Source: Paenibacillus pabuli NBRC 13638
GTDB lineage: Bacteria > Bacillota > Bacilli > Paenibacillales > Paenibacillaceae
Length of the DNA stretch: 64,000 bases
Assembly: GCF_001514495.1 (NCBI RefSeq)
Contig: NZ_BCNM01000007.1
Coordinates: 1-64,000, forward strand
Direction: 5' to 3'
The position numbers and the translations under genes were made by a program. Each line of letters opens with the position of its first letter. Positions within the stretch are counted from its first letter, which is position 1. Positions 41,339-51,456 of the stretch are shown one piece after another. The notes below the pieces were generated by a model that saw only the letters and a program-made list of their open reading frames with translations, did not search any database and was not told where the DNA came from.

Positions 41339-43045
41339 ATGAGAAAGATATGGTTCGTACTATTGGCTTTGTTCGTAGCTTTTCCAGCTTCGAGCACATC
41401 TACCTACGCAGATTCTGTTAAGGTAAAAGCCGAAGCTAGTGTTACCAAAAGCAATGTTACTGTAAATGGAAAAACAATACGATTATCCGGTTTCAATATT
41501 GCAGGAAGCAACTATTACAGTCTAAGAGATATTTCCAAACATTTATCAGGAACAACAAGTGAATTTGATGTGAAGTGGAATATGGGAACTAACGCAATCG
41601 AGATCATGAAGGAGCAACCTTATACTCCTGATAATTCGATTAAACAAACGTCCTACTCTTCAAACAAGAGCTATACAGCTATTTTGTCCAATGCCAAAGT
41701 AATCGTTAATGGAGCTCTTCAACAACTTAAAGCATACAATATAGATGGATCGAATTATTTCCAACTTAGAGATTTAGCTGCACAAATACCTTTTGAAGTT
41801 GAATTCGATGAGACCTCCAATCAGATTAATATTTTTTCCAAAGCCGTTGAGAATACATATCGTGCAAATGTTACATCCATAATCAATGACAATGTCGTAT
41901 CATCTGAATTCTCAAGATGGAAGAGCCCGACCCTCTCCTACCTCATTAATAACGGAGATCAAACGGTTAGTGTGGTCGAGGCCAACCAGGGAGTGACCAT
42001 TGAGACTTACAATACCGATTTTGAACTAATCGAGAATCATACGGTTGATTTGGAGCTTCCGTTGTTTGGAGGGTTCTATAGCGGTAAAACCTACAACTAT
42101 ATTGCCTTTGGACAGGAAAATAAAGAAGAAAACGATGATAAGGAAGTTATTCGTATCGTTCGATATGACAAAAATTTCAAGCGAGTGGATAGTCTGTCGA
42201 TCAAAGGTGGAGAAAGCTACACTATAGAACCGTTCGCTCACGGATCGGGGAGAATGGCGGAACATGAGAATACACTCATCTTCCACACCGCACGCAAACG
42301 TTATACTACATCCGACGGACTTAACCATCAGTCTCAGTTAACGATTCAAGTGAATACTTCAACAATGACTGTCGCAAATGACCTGGGTCAGTTCCAAAAG
42401 AATCATGTGAGCCATTCCTTTGATCAATATGTACAGTTCGATGGGAGCACACCTGTCCTTGTGGATCATGGAGACGCCTACCCTCGCTCTATTGTTATTC
42501 ATCGGGGTGAAGGATCGAATTATACCGAGGCAGACTTGTTCAAAATTCCAGGCAGAATTGGTGCAAACGCTACGGGAGTGTCTCTCGGAGGCTTTGAACT
42601 GTCCAATGACTATTACATGGCTGCCATGAACTCCATAGATCACTCTTCTGTAACAGAATACACTTCCTACGAGATGGTTGGATTGCCCAGAGACCAGCGG
42701 GATATCATTCTTAGTCTTGTGCCCAAAGCCAATTTCAATAGTGCAGCTGCAAAACAAGTTACCTTGAGTAAGTATGTTGGAAGCGACCATATTGCTTCTA
42801 TACCTAAATTGGTCAAACGTTCTGACAACGACTTGATCGTTCTTTGGCAAGAATTCGATATGAATAACCATCTCCAGGATGTCAAGTATGTTGAGATTGA
42901 CGGACAAGGCAATACCTTAGGGGAAATCCAAAGCTTACCTCACTATGTATTATCTGAAACGGATCCCATTGTAGTTGATAACCGCATTATCTGGTATACG
43001 AACGTGGATGGAAAACGTACGTTTTACACCATTCCCCTTCAATAA
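41339..43045 (+). CDS. Secreted protein with two stalk-like (copper amine oxidase N-like) repeats
   Basis: 568 residues. Signal peptide (cleavage near residue 24, STYADS). Residues about 38-95 and 118-175 are two related repeats (NVTVNGKTIRLSGFNIAGSNYYSLRDISKHL and KVIVNGALQQLKAYNIDGSNYFQLRDLAAQI) of the stalk / copper-amine-oxidase-N type common in Paenibacillus exoproteins. The rest (about 180-568) looks like a beta-propeller without recognised catalytic motifs. It starts 9 nt after GGAGG, is monocistronic and ends in a strong terminator. Base composition is more AT-rich than its neighbours. Function unknown. Confidence 0.8.
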   Translation: MRKIWFVLLALFVAFPASSTSTYADSVKVKAEASVTKSNVTVNGKTIRLSGFNIAGSNYYSLRDISKHLSGTTSEFDVKWNMGTNAIEIMKEQPYTPDNSIKQTSYSSNKSYTAILSNAKVIVNGALQQLKAYNIDGSNYFQLRDLAAQIPFEVEFDETSNQINIFSKAVENTYRANVTSIINDNVVSSEFSRWKSPTLSYLINNGDQTVSVVEANQGVTIETYNTDFELIENHTVDLELPLFGGFYSGKTYNYIAFGQENKEENDDKEVIRIVRYDKNFKRVDSLSIKGGESYTIEPFAHGSGRMAEHENTLIFHTARKRYTTSDGLNHQSQLTIQVNTSTMTVANDLGQFQKNHVSHSFDQYVQFDGSTPVLVDHGDAYPRSIVIHRGEGSNYTEADLFKIPGRIGANATGVSLGGFELSNDYYMAAMNSIDHSSVTEYTSYEMVGLPRDQRDIILSLVPKANFNSAAAKQVTLSKYVGSDHIASIPKLVKRSDNDLIVLWQEFDMNNHLQDVKYVEIDGQGNTLGEIQSLPHYVLSETDPIVVDNRIIWYTNVDGKRTFYTIPLQ

Positions 43046-43120
43046 TTCTGAAGATTTAGTACCACAATAAAACCCGAGTGTTCGATTACACACTTCTTAT
43101 CTTATCGAAGATGTTACTTG

Positions 43121-43159
43121 AAGAACCTACCCATGATGAATGAGTAGGTTCTTTTTTTG
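43121..43159 (+). terminator. Terminator of the stalk-domain gene
   Basis: Stem AAGAACCTAC-c-CAT / ATG-a-GTAGGTTCTT followed by seven T. Confidence 0.9.
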
Positions 43160-43353
43160 GTTTCCATTCAAATTGGCTCTTTCTCATCAATTGCTCTTGT
43201 TTTGGGTCTAGCCCGTCTACCATGCATGCAGGCACCGCCTACACACCCATGCTTCCCACTCCAATCTGCTATAAATGCATAAATTGAAGAGACGCATATG
43301 AGAATATCTCCTGGATTCATCATCACATGCGCCTCCTGACTTATCGTTTAAAC

Positions 43354-44295
43354 CTACATTTTAGTGCCTTCATAGAACCGGCGAATGACCTTCTCGGCTG
43401 GCTTGCCATACACTCCGTATCCATCATCGTTCAGGGTATCCTGCTCCTGATACAGATGTGCGCTCCAGTCCCACAGACCGAATCCGCGTACCCACTCCCG
43501 CTGGCTGGCATGACGGAACATGGCTTCATAGAACTGTTCCTGTTCCTCTGAACTGACCGCACCTTCTAACCCCCAGTCATTCGGCACTTGCGCCGATCCA
43601 ATGCGGCTGGGACAGCCCGCTTCTGCGAAGAAAAAAGGTTTGCCATATGGCGCGATCTCTTGCTCAATGCGATCCAGCTGCGCCTCCCAATCCCCGATTG
43701 GATAGTACCCGCTCGACGAGATGACGTCCACGGCATCCCACCATTTTACATGGCCTTCCTGATACTTGTCGGTATTATAGGATACTAGCCCGGAATACAC
43801 TTCACGCACTCCCGCGATGACCTCGCGCCATTCCTGATCCCGGCGCTCGGACTGCACCATCTCACAGCCTACAATAAACATCTCGCATTTCTCGCGCTCG
43901 GCAATGGCTGCATAGTGCTTCTGATACGCAGTATAGCTGCGAAACCAATCTTTCCATTTCGGCTCACACGGCACATCGATATCAAAAAAGTTAATATGTG
44001 CACGCCATGTTCCATCGGTGCAATTGACGGTTGGTTTCAGAATGACCCGCAGTCCGAGCGTACGGGCGTAACGCATCATATCCACCAGTTCGTCATCTTC
44101 CACCATATGTTCACCATCATACTTGACCTCTACAGCCTGCGGATGGTCCTGATGTGCCGCCAGTGCAAAAATAACATGCGAACTGCCTGTGCGTTCAGCC
44201 ATCAGACGCAAGGATTCTTTTGCTTCCGGCTTGCGGAAGTCTCCCCTGCCACTCATCCAGCCAAATGTAAATCCCTTGATGTACTCCATATGCAT
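43354..44295 (-). CDS. GH113-like beta-mannanase / mannooligosaccharide hydrolase, cytoplasmic
   Basis: 313 residues forming a TIM barrel. The opening YIKGFTFGWMSGRGDFRKPEAKESL, the VGCEM motif (Glu145, predicted acid/base) and FAEAGCP (Glu225, predicted nucleophile) fit GH113; from memory the characterised Alicyclobacillus enzyme has the same 80-residue spacing between its catalytic Glu residues. There is no signal peptide, so it acts on imported oligosaccharides. Last gene of the minus-strand operon binding protein-permease-permease-GH130-GH113; its products would feed the phosphorylases. Confidence 0.85.
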   Translation of the reverse strand: MHMEYIKGFTFGWMSGRGDFRKPEAKESLRLMAERTGSSHVIFALAAHQDHPQAVEVKYDGEHMVEDDELVDMMRYARTLGLRVILKPTVNCTDGTWRAHINFFDIDVPCEPKWKDWFRSYTAYQKHYAAIAEREKCEMFIVGCEMVQSERRDQEWREVIAGVREVYSGLVSYNTDKYQEGHVKWWDAVDVISSSGYYPIGDWEAQLDRIEQEIAPYGKPFFFAEAGCPSRIGSAQVPNDWGLEGAVSSEEQEQFYEAMFRHASQREWVRGFGLWDWSAHLYQEQDTLNDDGYGVYGKPAEKVIRRFYEGTKM

Positions 44296-44332
44296 TGCGC
44301 TGCAAAGCCCCTTTCATCATGTAGTGTAGATG

Positions 44333-45370
44333 CTACAGCTTACCTTCCTCACGGTCTCCAGCGATGACTTCATCGGTTTCGATCACATAGTTCACGATCT
44401 CTTCGATCGTCGTGTAAGCCACACCCACATATGTGTCGGCTGCGCCGTAATAGATGGCGATTCGCCCTGTCTCCGCATCATGCAGCGTAGCGCACGGGAA
44501 GATGACATTATCTACAAAACCCTGCTCCTCGTACCATTTTTCCGGTGTCAGTACGAAGTTGGAGGAACGATATTTCACTTTGGATGGCTCATCCAGATCC
44601 AGAATGACTGCACCCATGCTATACACAAACCCGTTGCACGTTCCGGTTACGCCGTGATAGAACATCAGCCAGCCCTCGGACGTTTCAATCGGTGCCGGAC
44701 CGCCGCCAATTTTGACCGATTGCCACCAGCCCTGACCGCCTTTGCTCATGACATGACGGTGTTTGCCCCAGTACACGAGATCCGGGCTTTCGCTCAGGAA
44801 AATGTCCCCGAACGGCGTATGTCCGCTGTCGCTTGGTCTGGATAACATGACGTAGTTGTCATTGATTTTGCGCGGGAACAACACGCCATTGCGGTTGAAG
44901 GGCAGCATTGGATTTTCGAGACGGATAAACGTTTTGAAATCCTCCGTCTTTGCCAGACCGAGTGCAGCACCGTAGAAATCGGTACACCAGATGATGTAAT
45001 ACGTATCTTCCACTTTGACCAGACGCGGGTCATACGCATAGTTGGGCATAAAGGGATCGCCATTCTCATCTACAAAGGCAATGCGTTCCTCTTCGATATT
45101 CCACGATAGTCCATCTTCACTGGAACCCATATGCAGGTGCGGACGTCCATTGATCGTTTCGGCACGGAAGACCCCGATGAACTTCCCTTCATAAGGAACG
45201 ACTGCACTGTTGAAAATACGGGCAACTCCCTTAACCGGGTTACGCGGAACCACCGGATTGGCTGAATGTCTCCATATCGGTCCTTCTGTTCCCTCCGGCT
45301 TATCCTCCCAAGGCATATTCGGCAATGCATCTCCAACCATGTGTACATTTTTCGTATCGACAGCTGTCAT
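44333..45370 (-). CDS. GH130 beta-mannoside phosphorylase (mannooligosaccharide phosphorylase type)
   Basis: 345 residues, five-bladed propeller. GH130 motifs: NPVKGVARIFNSAVVPYEGKFIGVFR, DPRLVKVEDTYYIIW (the DPR segment with the general acid region), GGGPAPIETSEGWLMFYHGV and FPCATLHDAETGRIAIYYGAADTYVGVA. Enzymes of this group use phosphate to split beta-1,4-linked mannose from mannooligosaccharides, releasing mannose 1-phosphate. It is followed by GH113 and preceded by the importer genes, so it acts on the imported chains. Subfamily assignment is by eye. Confidence 0.88.
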   Translation of the reverse strand: MTAVDTKNVHMVGDALPNMPWEDKPEGTEGPIWRHSANPVVPRNPVKGVARIFNSAVVPYEGKFIGVFRAETINGRPHLHMGSSEDGLSWNIEEERIAFVDENGDPFMPNYAYDPRLVKVEDTYYIIWCTDFYGAALGLAKTEDFKTFIRLENPMLPFNRNGVLFPRKINDNYVMLSRPSDSGHTPFGDIFLSESPDLVYWGKHRHVMSKGGQGWWQSVKIGGGPAPIETSEGWLMFYHGVTGTCNGFVYSMGAVILDLDEPSKVKYRSSNFVLTPEKWYEEQGFVDNVIFPCATLHDAETGRIAIYYGAADTYVGVAYTTIEEIVNYVIETDEVIAGDREEGKL

Positions 45371-45393
45371 CGTTTCATTTCTCCCTTCGTTTT

Positions 45394-46233
45394 TTATTTA
45401 ACAGAGCCTTGTGCGAAGCCATTGTAGATGTACTTTTGTAACAGCAGGAAGATGATCATCGTTGGAATGATGGCAATCATGATACCTGCGCTGATGACCT
45501 CCCACTGTGATCCGAACGGCCCCTTGAATTTGAACAAAGCCGTGGATATGACCTGCAAGTCTGTCTTGGGCATGTACAGGAATGGCGTGTAAAAGTCGTT
45601 GTAGATGTTGACACCCTTCACGATAATGACCGTTACAATCGCCGGTTTCAGAAGTGGCAAAATGATTCTCCAATAAATCGTAAAGTACGAGGCACCGTCC
45701 AGCATGGCGGATTCATCCAGTGCATTGGAGATGGAACCCAGGAATTGAAGGAAAATATATACTGCAATGATATCTGTACCGAGATACATGACGATGGCCG
45801 CCCATCTTGTGTTGAACAGATCGAGCGCGTTGATGATCTGGAAGGTGGCAACCTGCGTTGTCACACTCGGAATCAGGGTAGCGAGCAGGAATGCTGCGAC
45901 CATGATCTTTTTGCCTTTGAATTTGAAACGATCCAGCACATACGCGATCATGGAGCCTGTCAAAGTGGCACCCACGATGGAGATAATCAGGATGATAATT
46001 GTATTTTTGAAACCGACCAGCATGTTCCCGTCCACAAAAGCCTTCGTGTAGTTCGCAAAATTAAACCAGTTTTCAGGCGGAGCAAGCGGACTGCTTGTCG
46101 CGTATTCGGCATTGGTTTTGAGTGATGCAAACAGCACAACAACGATGGGTACAAGCGCAATGAACGCCGCGAGAATGAGTGAAGCATATTTGAATATGCT
46201 CGCAAGGGTGTATTTGAATGGTTGCATGTTCAT
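45394..46233 (-). CDS. Carbohydrate ABC transporter permease (MalG type) of the mannan locus
   Basis: 279 residues, six membrane helices; EAA loop NALDESAMLDGASYFTIYWRIILPLL and the C-terminal QKYIYNGFAQGSVK. It overlaps its partner permease by 4 bp (ATGA) and precedes GH130 by 23 bp. It imports the mannooligosaccharide bound by the lipoprotein at 47366. Confidence 0.93.
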   Translation of the reverse strand: MNMQPFKYTLASIFKYASLILAAFIALVPIVVVLFASLKTNAEYATSSPLAPPENWFNFANYTKAFVDGNMLVGFKNTIIILIISIVGATLTGSMIAYVLDRFKFKGKKIMVAAFLLATLIPSVTTQVATFQIINALDLFNTRWAAIVMYLGTDIIAVYIFLQFLGSISNALDESAMLDGASYFTIYWRIILPLLKPAIVTVIIVKGVNIYNDFYTPFLYMPKTDLQVISTALFKFKGPFGSQWEVISAGIMIAIIPTMIIFLLLQKYIYNGFAQGSVK

Positions 46234-47117
46234 TCCTCCCCCTTCATGGTGACACGTTGAACCAGCGTAACAAGAATAACAATAAACAGCAGCACAACGG
46301 CCATCGCTGACGCCAAGCCCAGCTTGCCGTACTTGAATGCCAAGTGAACAGTCTGGATGACAAACGTTTCACTGCCGTTGGAACCATCTGTCATAATATA
46401 TGGAATATCGAACGCACTGATTGCGCCGCTAATCGCCAAAATCAGGTTGAGTTGCAGGATGCGCGTAATGCTTGGCAGGATGATATGGCGGAACTGCTGC
46501 CAGCGATTGGCCCCGTCAATATCCGACGCTTCATAGACATCCTTTTGAATGGAAGAGATTGCACCCAGGAAGATGATGAAGTTGAAGCCCATGTACCTCC
46601 ATACCGATGCGCCTGCGAGCGACACGTTAATGATGTTCGGATTCCCAAGCCAGAGCTGCGTGTATTGTCCAAGCCCTACGGCCTGCATGAGTGTATCGAG
46701 CGTACCGTCCGGTTTGAAGAAAAAGAGGAAGATAAATCCGATGGCTACGCCATTCAGCAGATAAGGAAAAAATAATATGCCTTTGAAAAAGTTTTTGCCG
46801 CGAATTTTGAAGCTTAGAATCGTTGCAAAGTAAAGGGCCAGGCCCATTTGTACGAAAGTGGCAACGAAATAGTACAGACTGACAATAAACACTTTAAAAT
46901 ATTCAGGGTCACTGAATATCCGGGTGTAGTTTTCAAACCCAACATAGTCGAATCTTTTGCTGTATCCGTTCCAATCGGTGAAGCTGTATTTGAACATGTT
47001 AATGACAGGTAAATAAGCAAACGTGAACAGCAGTGCCAGTGGAATGATCGAGAAGGCACAGATGATAAATATGCGTTGCGCTGAGTAACCCCAATTCGAA
47101 ATCTTCAAGTATTTCAT
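46230..47117 (-). CDS. Carbohydrate ABC transporter permease (MalF type) of the mannan locus
   Basis: 295 residues from the ATG at 47117 (GGAGG 10 nt upstream, GGAG closer); an open frame continues upstream but is not protein-like there. Six membrane helices; EAA loop KDVYEASDIDGANRWQQFRHIILPSI and TDGSNGSETFVIQ. About 250 bp separate it from the binding protein gene, a gap that contains a hairpin. Confidence 0.92.
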   Translation of the reverse strand: MKYLKISNWGYSAQRIFIICAFSIIPLALLFTFAYLPVINMFKYSFTDWNGYSKRFDYVGFENYTRIFSDPEYFKVFIVSLYYFVATFVQMGLALYFATILSFKIRGKNFFKGILFFPYLLNGVAIGFIFLFFFKPDGTLDTLMQAVGLGQYTQLWLGNPNIINVSLAGASVWRYMGFNFIIFLGAISSIQKDVYEASDIDGANRWQQFRHIILPSITRILQLNLILAISGAISAFDIPYIMTDGSNGSETFVIQTVHLAFKYGKLGLASAMAVVLLFIVILVTLVQRVTMKGEE

Positions 47118-47208
47118 GCTCTCCACACCTCCAAGCGGTTCTACCGCTTTTATATCGAAAGACTCCCGTCCAATGAACCAATGCCACTCGAAAATCAACA
47201 CCGAAGAC

Positions 47209-47253
47209 GGCATTTTGCATCCGAAATGCTGCTGCATTCAGATACAAAATGCC
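47209..47253 (-). repeat. Intercistronic inverted repeat between binding protein and permease genes
   Basis: Perfect 9-bp arms GGCATTTTG / CAAAATGCC with a further GCAT/ATGC dyad inside. No T-run. It may stabilise the upstream binding-protein mRNA or serve as a processing site, giving more binding protein than permease. Confidence 0.5.
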
Positions 47254-47365
47254 TTATGAAAAGGGAACATTTTTTCCCTGCAGCCAGTACGTTACCTTGC
47301 TGCATGTCAACGGTGGTCAGACATACGTATTTCCTTGACAGAACGATGTACCCACTGCAATCTGC

Positions 47366-48679
47366 CTATTTTGTGAGTTCTGCCCGCGCTTTCACCCATT
47401 TGTCATTGAGGTCCTTCATGATGTCGTCATACGATTCGCTGCGGTTACCGATTCCGGCTTCAATGATGCGTTTCTTGAAGTCAGGCTGCCAGAGGCCGAT
47501 CTCGCCTTCGTTGTCGATCTTGTCAACCAGACCTTCCTGGCCTTCTTTGGCAGGAGTCAGTGTGGAGAATGCAACGTCTTTGTATTGATCCAAAATCGGC
47601 GGCAGCTCCGCGTTCTTGTCTGCGCTCATGCCTCCGCCCTGCTCAACGGCATAGTTCGATTTCGCCAGGAACCAATCGATCCACGCTTTCGCAGCAGGTT
47701 TGTTCTCACTGTTTACGTTCATGCCGATGTTATAGTCTGCTCCGAGCGGAACGACTACATCACTTGCATTCGTAGGAAACGGTAAGAATCCGATATTATC
47801 TGGTGTATTCGTCAAGCCTTGAATTTGGGTAATCGCCCATGATCCGAGCGCCATGGTTGCAATTTTCCCGTTCGCAAGGTCCGCTTTGGAGCTTTCCCAG
47901 TCCGTTGTGGTCGGGTCTTTCTCGATCAGGCCATTTTTGGCAGCGTCATAAAGCACTTTGTACAATTCATAATGCGGCTTGCCAGCCACAAAGTTATCAT
48001 CCGTGTTCGGTTGGTCAATGTTAACGTAGTCTACACTGCCTGCAACCGTTGGCAGATCCGATTCCCACTGTGTCAAAGCCCAGCCAGAGGCATAGTTGGT
48101 GTACAGTGGAATCGCGTCCGTATTGTCTTTTACGAGTTGGAGTGCGGCCTGGAATTGTTCAGGCGTTTTGGGCACTTCTGTAATGCCAGCGTCCTTGAAT
48201 ACCTGTTTGTTATAAATGATTCCTGAGAACGTGATAACGGTTGGAATACCATATATCTGGCCGTCCACCATGCGCTCTTCAATCCCCGTGTACTTGTCTT
48301 TCAATTCATCATACGTACCCAGCGGTTCAAAAAAGTCTGGAATGTCGGCAATCGGTACACTGGTCGGGATCATCAGTACATCTCCGTAATCTTTGGTACT
48401 CATCCGAATTTTCACTTGTCCTTCATAATCTGCCAGTGCCTGAAAGTTTACTTTGACATCCGGGTATTCCTTATTGAACTCCGCGGCATAGTCTTTGAAT
48501 ACGGTATCCACAATATCTGTACGTTGTGTAAGGACAGTAATCTCACCCTTGATATCCGCAGGATCTGTGCTGATTTCCTCTCCTGCCTGTGAAGATCCAC
48601 CTCCTGATGAACATGCAGCAAGCAGTGAAGTGATGAGCAGCATGGTAAGCAGAAACTTCCAGCCTTTGTTTTTCCTCAA
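47366..48679 (-). CDS. Extracellular sugar-binding lipoprotein of the mannan locus
   Basis: 437 residues. Signal peptide with lipobox (SLLAAC), Ser/Gly linker, then a family 1 solute-binding fold (ITVLTQRTDIVDTVFKDYAAEFNKEYPDV, GKIATMALGSWAITQI, PLGADYNIGMNVNSENK). First gene of the importer-phosphorylase-mannanase operon, divergent from the epimerase gene. Two LacI-type operators and a cre-like site lie upstream, so it should be induced by mannooligosaccharides and repressed by good carbon sources. Confidence 0.92.
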   Translation of the reverse strand: MRKNKGWKFLLTMLLITSLLAACSSGGGSSQAGEEISTDPADIKGEITVLTQRTDIVDTVFKDYAAEFNKEYPDVKVNFQALADYEGQVKIRMSTKDYGDVLMIPTSVPIADIPDFFEPLGTYDELKDKYTGIEERMVDGQIYGIPTVITFSGIIYNKQVFKDAGITEVPKTPEQFQAALQLVKDNTDAIPLYTNYASGWALTQWESDLPTVAGSVDYVNIDQPNTDDNFVAGKPHYELYKVLYDAAKNGLIEKDPTTTDWESSKADLANGKIATMALGSWAITQIQGLTNTPDNIGFLPFPTNASDVVVPLGADYNIGMNVNSENKPAAKAWIDWFLAKSNYAVEQGGGMSADKNAELPPILDQYKDVAFSTLTPAKEGQEGLVDKIDNEGEIGLWQPDFKKRIIEAGIGNRSESYDDIMKDLNDKWVKARAELTK

Positions 48680-48708
48680 ATGATTCGACCCCTTTTCTAA
48701 GTTAATTA

Positions 48709-48724
48709 AAGTTATCGTTAAGGT
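48709..48724. promoter_or_regulatory. LacI-type operator, site 1
   Basis: AAGTTATCGTTAAGGT: ten of the core bases are identical to site 2, with the central CG typical of LacI-family operators. It lies 30 bp upstream of the binding protein start. Confidence 0.65.
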
Positions 48725-48741
48725 TACAAATGAATTTTATT

Positions 48742-48755
48742 ATGGTAACGCTTAC
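48742..48755 (-). promoter_or_regulatory. Candidate cre site in the mannan divergent promoter
   Basis: GGTAAGCGTTACCA on the minus strand matches the CcpA consensus except for the first base and is itself a near palindrome. It lies between the two LacI-type operators, so it could affect both divergent units. Confidence 0.5.
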
Positions 48756-48845
48756 CTGTCAATCAAATTATTTATTACTCTATATAAGGTTATTCTCAAC
48801 CAACACATTGACAACACTTTTGTCCGACACTAATATTGTTAAATA

Positions 48846-48861
48846 AAGTTATCGTTAACTT
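48846..48861. promoter_or_regulatory. LacI-type operator, site 2
   Basis: AAGTTA-TCGT-TAACTT is a near-perfect dyad centred on CG, 41 bp before the epimerase start. Likely bound by the LacI protein encoded at 51457. Confidence 0.7.
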
Positions 48862-48901
48862 AATTATTATTGAATCTCGTACTTTGAAGGAGCGCTCACT
48901 T

Positions 48902-50083
48902 ATGATTCACACCCATGACATCAAAACGGAAATAAAAGAACATTGGGAAGGACACATTCTGCCATTCTGGTCCTCCCTCAAAGATCGTACCCACGGTGGA
49001 TTCTACGGTTGGGTCGGCCATGATCTTCAGGTCGATCCACTCGCTCCCAAAGGCGGAATCGCCACGGCACGGCAATTATGGTCTTTTGCTGCGGCCTATC
49101 GGGTTACCGGAAATGAAGTCTGGCGCGAGCACGCTGAACACGCTTACCGTTTCCTTGTAGATCATGTGATGGACATGGAATATGGCGGAATGTACTGGAT
49201 GGTGGATGCCAAAGGGGAACCACTGGACACGAGTAAACATGTGTATACCCAATCCTTTGGGGTGTATTCACTGAGCGAGTACTATCGTGCCACCGGGGAT
49301 GTATCTGCGTTAGAACTTGCGAAATCGCTTTTTGCTCTAATTGAGAATCAAGGCCTGAATACGGCATTGCCTGCGTACAAGGAACAGTTTGACCGATTCT
49401 GGAATGAACAGCCCAATGAAATGCTGAGCGAAAATGGTGTGATCGCGGATTATACGATGAATACGCATATTCATGTGCTGGAAGCATACACCACGCTCTA
49501 TCGCGTGTGGCCGGATCAGCAGGTGAAGACGGCACTGGAACGCCTGCTCGGCATCTTATATGAACGCGTGTATGACAAGGATACGAAGTTTCTTGGGGTA
49601 TTTTTCAACCAGGATTGGGAACCCATTATCGATCTGCGCTCATTCGGGCATGACATTGAAGCCAGCTGGCTGATTGACGAAACATTGAAAGTGCTGGGGC
49701 TGGAGCAGCATCCGGAGTATTCCGCATTGGTTACGGATATTGCCTATAACATTTCCAATGTGGCTGTACAGGCCGATGGCTCTCTGATGAACGAACAAGA
49801 GGGTGACCATGTGGATGAGAAACGGATATGGTGGGTGCAGGCCGAGGCAATGGTCGGCTTCTATAATGCCTATCAGCGTACAGGTGATCCTTTGTTTTTG
49901 GAAAGAGTGGAACGCTTGTGGACATATACGAAGAAACATGTTGTCGATCATCGCGCTGGCGGGGAATGGTACTGGTCGGTAGACGGGAACGGTACACCGG
50001 ACCAAAATGAGATCGCCGGACCGTGGAAATGTCCGTATCACAACAGCAGGTTTTGCATTGAACTAATCGAGAGGATGGGATAA
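48902..50083 (+). CDS. AGE-family epimerase, probable cellobiose/mannobiose 2-epimerase
   Basis: 393 residues from the ATG at 48902, 9 nt after AAGGAG. An (alpha/alpha)6 barrel with conserved residues of the N-acylglucosamine/cellobiose 2-epimerase family: [62 protein letters not shown] and [14 protein letters not shown] (His and Glu catalytic regions). Next to GH130 phosphorylases it should convert beta-1,4-mannobiose to mannosyl-glucose, the first step of the known epimerase/phosphorylase route. It starts the plus-strand operon epimerase-GH130-LacI. Confidence 0.9.
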   Translation: MIHTHDIKTEIKEHWEGHILPFWSSLKDRTHGGFYGWVGHDLQVDPLAPKGGIATARQLWSFAAAYRVTGNEVWREHAEHAYRFLVDHVMDMEYGGMYWMVDAKGEPLDTSKHVYTQSFGVYSLSEYYRATGDVSALELAKSLFALIENQGLNTALPAYKEQFDRFWNEQPNEMLSENGVIADYTMNTHIHVLEAYTTLYRVWPDQQVKTALERLLGILYERVYDKDTKFLGVFFNQDWEPIIDLRSFGHDIEASWLIDETLKVLGLEQHPEYSALVTDIAYNISNVAVQADGSLMNEQEGDHVDEKRIWWVQAEAMVGFYNAYQRTGDPLFLERVERLWTYTKKHVVDHRAGGEWYWSVDGNGTPDQNEIAGPWKCPYHNSRFCIELIERMG

Positions 50084-50085
50084 CG

Positions 50086-51270
50086 ATGATACACCCCAAA
50101 TACAATGAATTATTGGAGCAGCAGGAGAAGCTGCTCACGCGTCAAAATGAAATCGATCCTTCATTCTACAACGGCGTATATGATCGGTACCGTTATCCCG
50201 TGATCACCCGTCATCATGTGCCGCTGCACTGGAGATTTGATCTGGATGAAACAACGAATCCGCATTTTATGGAGCGTCTGGGCATTAACGCTACGCTTAA
50301 CCCAGGAGCCATCTATTTCAATGGGAAATATGTGATGGTCATCCGAACCGAGGGATTGGACCGCAAATCCATCTTTGCTCTGGCTGAGAGTGATAACGGC
50401 ATCGACGGATTCCGCTTCACAGGCAAACCATTAGTGTGGGAAGATATCGATGCAGAAGAGACCAACCAGTATGATATGAGACTTGTTCAGCATGAAGATG
50501 GCTGGATCTATGGCATTTACTGCTCGGAGCGCAAAGATCCGGAAGCTCCGGCATTTGATACATCCAGCGCGGTGGCACAAGCAGGACTTGTGCGGACACG
50601 AGATCTGGTCAGTTGGGAGCGTCTGCCCAACATCACAACGAGCTCCCCTCAACAACGAAATGTGGTACTGCATCCAGAGTTCGTTGATGGTAAATATGCG
50701 TTCTATACACGTCCGCAGGACGGATTCATCTCCACAGGCAGCGGCGGCGGAATTGCCTTCGGTCTGTGCGATGACATTCTGAATCCGGTAATTGATAAAG
50801 AGACCATTATCGATGAACGCAAATACCATACGGTATACGAAGTGAAAAATGGCCAGGGCCCTGCTCCGCTTAAAACGGATCGCGGCTGGATTCACATTGC
50901 CCACGGGGTGCGCAATACGGCGGCGGGTCTTCGCTATGTGCTATACACGTTCGCCACGGATCTGAATGATCCGGCACGCATCATCGCCAAGCCAGGCGGG
51001 CACTTCATTGCTCCTTATGACGACGAGCGTGTAGGCGATGTGTCCAATGTTATTTTCTGCAACGGTGCGGTGGTCAACGATAAGGGTGAGGTTTTTATTT
51101 ATTATGCATCCAGTGATACCCGCTGTCATGTGGCCGCAACGACGCTTGATCAACTGGTCGATTACACCTTCAATACCCCGGCTGATCCGTACCGTTCCCT
51201 GGATTGCGCCAGCCAGCGCGGTGACTTGATTGAGCGGAACGAGAAGCTTCTCCAAAAGGCAATGGCTTAA
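50086..51270 (+). CDS. GH130 phosphorylase, probable 4-O-beta-D-mannosyl-D-glucose phosphorylase
   Basis: 394 residues. N-terminal helix ([17 protein letters not shown]) and the motifs [72 protein letters not shown] and [21 protein letters not shown] match the GH130_1 type. That group phosphorolyses mannosyl-glucose to mannose 1-phosphate and glucose. It starts 2 bp after the epimerase gene, matching the pathway order. Confidence 0.9.
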   Translation: MIHPKYNELLEQQEKLLTRQNEIDPSFYNGVYDRYRYPVITRHHVPLHWRFDLDETTNPHFMERLGINATLNPGAIYFNGKYVMVIRTEGLDRKSIFALAESDNGIDGFRFTGKPLVWEDIDAEETNQYDMRLVQHEDGWIYGIYCSERKDPEAPAFDTSSAVAQAGLVRTRDLVSWERLPNITTSSPQQRNVVLHPEFVDGKYAFYTRPQDGFISTGSGGGIAFGLCDDILNPVIDKETIIDERKYHTVYEVKNGQGPAPLKTDRGWIHIAHGVRNTAAGLRYVLYTFATDLNDPARIIAKPGGHFIAPYDDERVGDVSNVIFCNGAVVNDKGEVFIYYASSDTRCHVAATTLDQLVDYTFNTPADPYRSLDCASQRGDLIERNEKLLQKAMA

Positions 51271-51456
51271 ATTCGAAGAACAGCCTTCAGACGGAAAATG
51301 CAGCATGTTGAAAAATTAGCGCAATGCCAATTAGAATTTCTTTATTCCATGTGGGTAACGATGTATACTAATATGGATTGTTGTTATGTTTGAAGGAAGC
51401 GCTAACCATAATGACAGCACATTGTACGTAAACCGGCTTGAAGGAGGCGACCAAAG

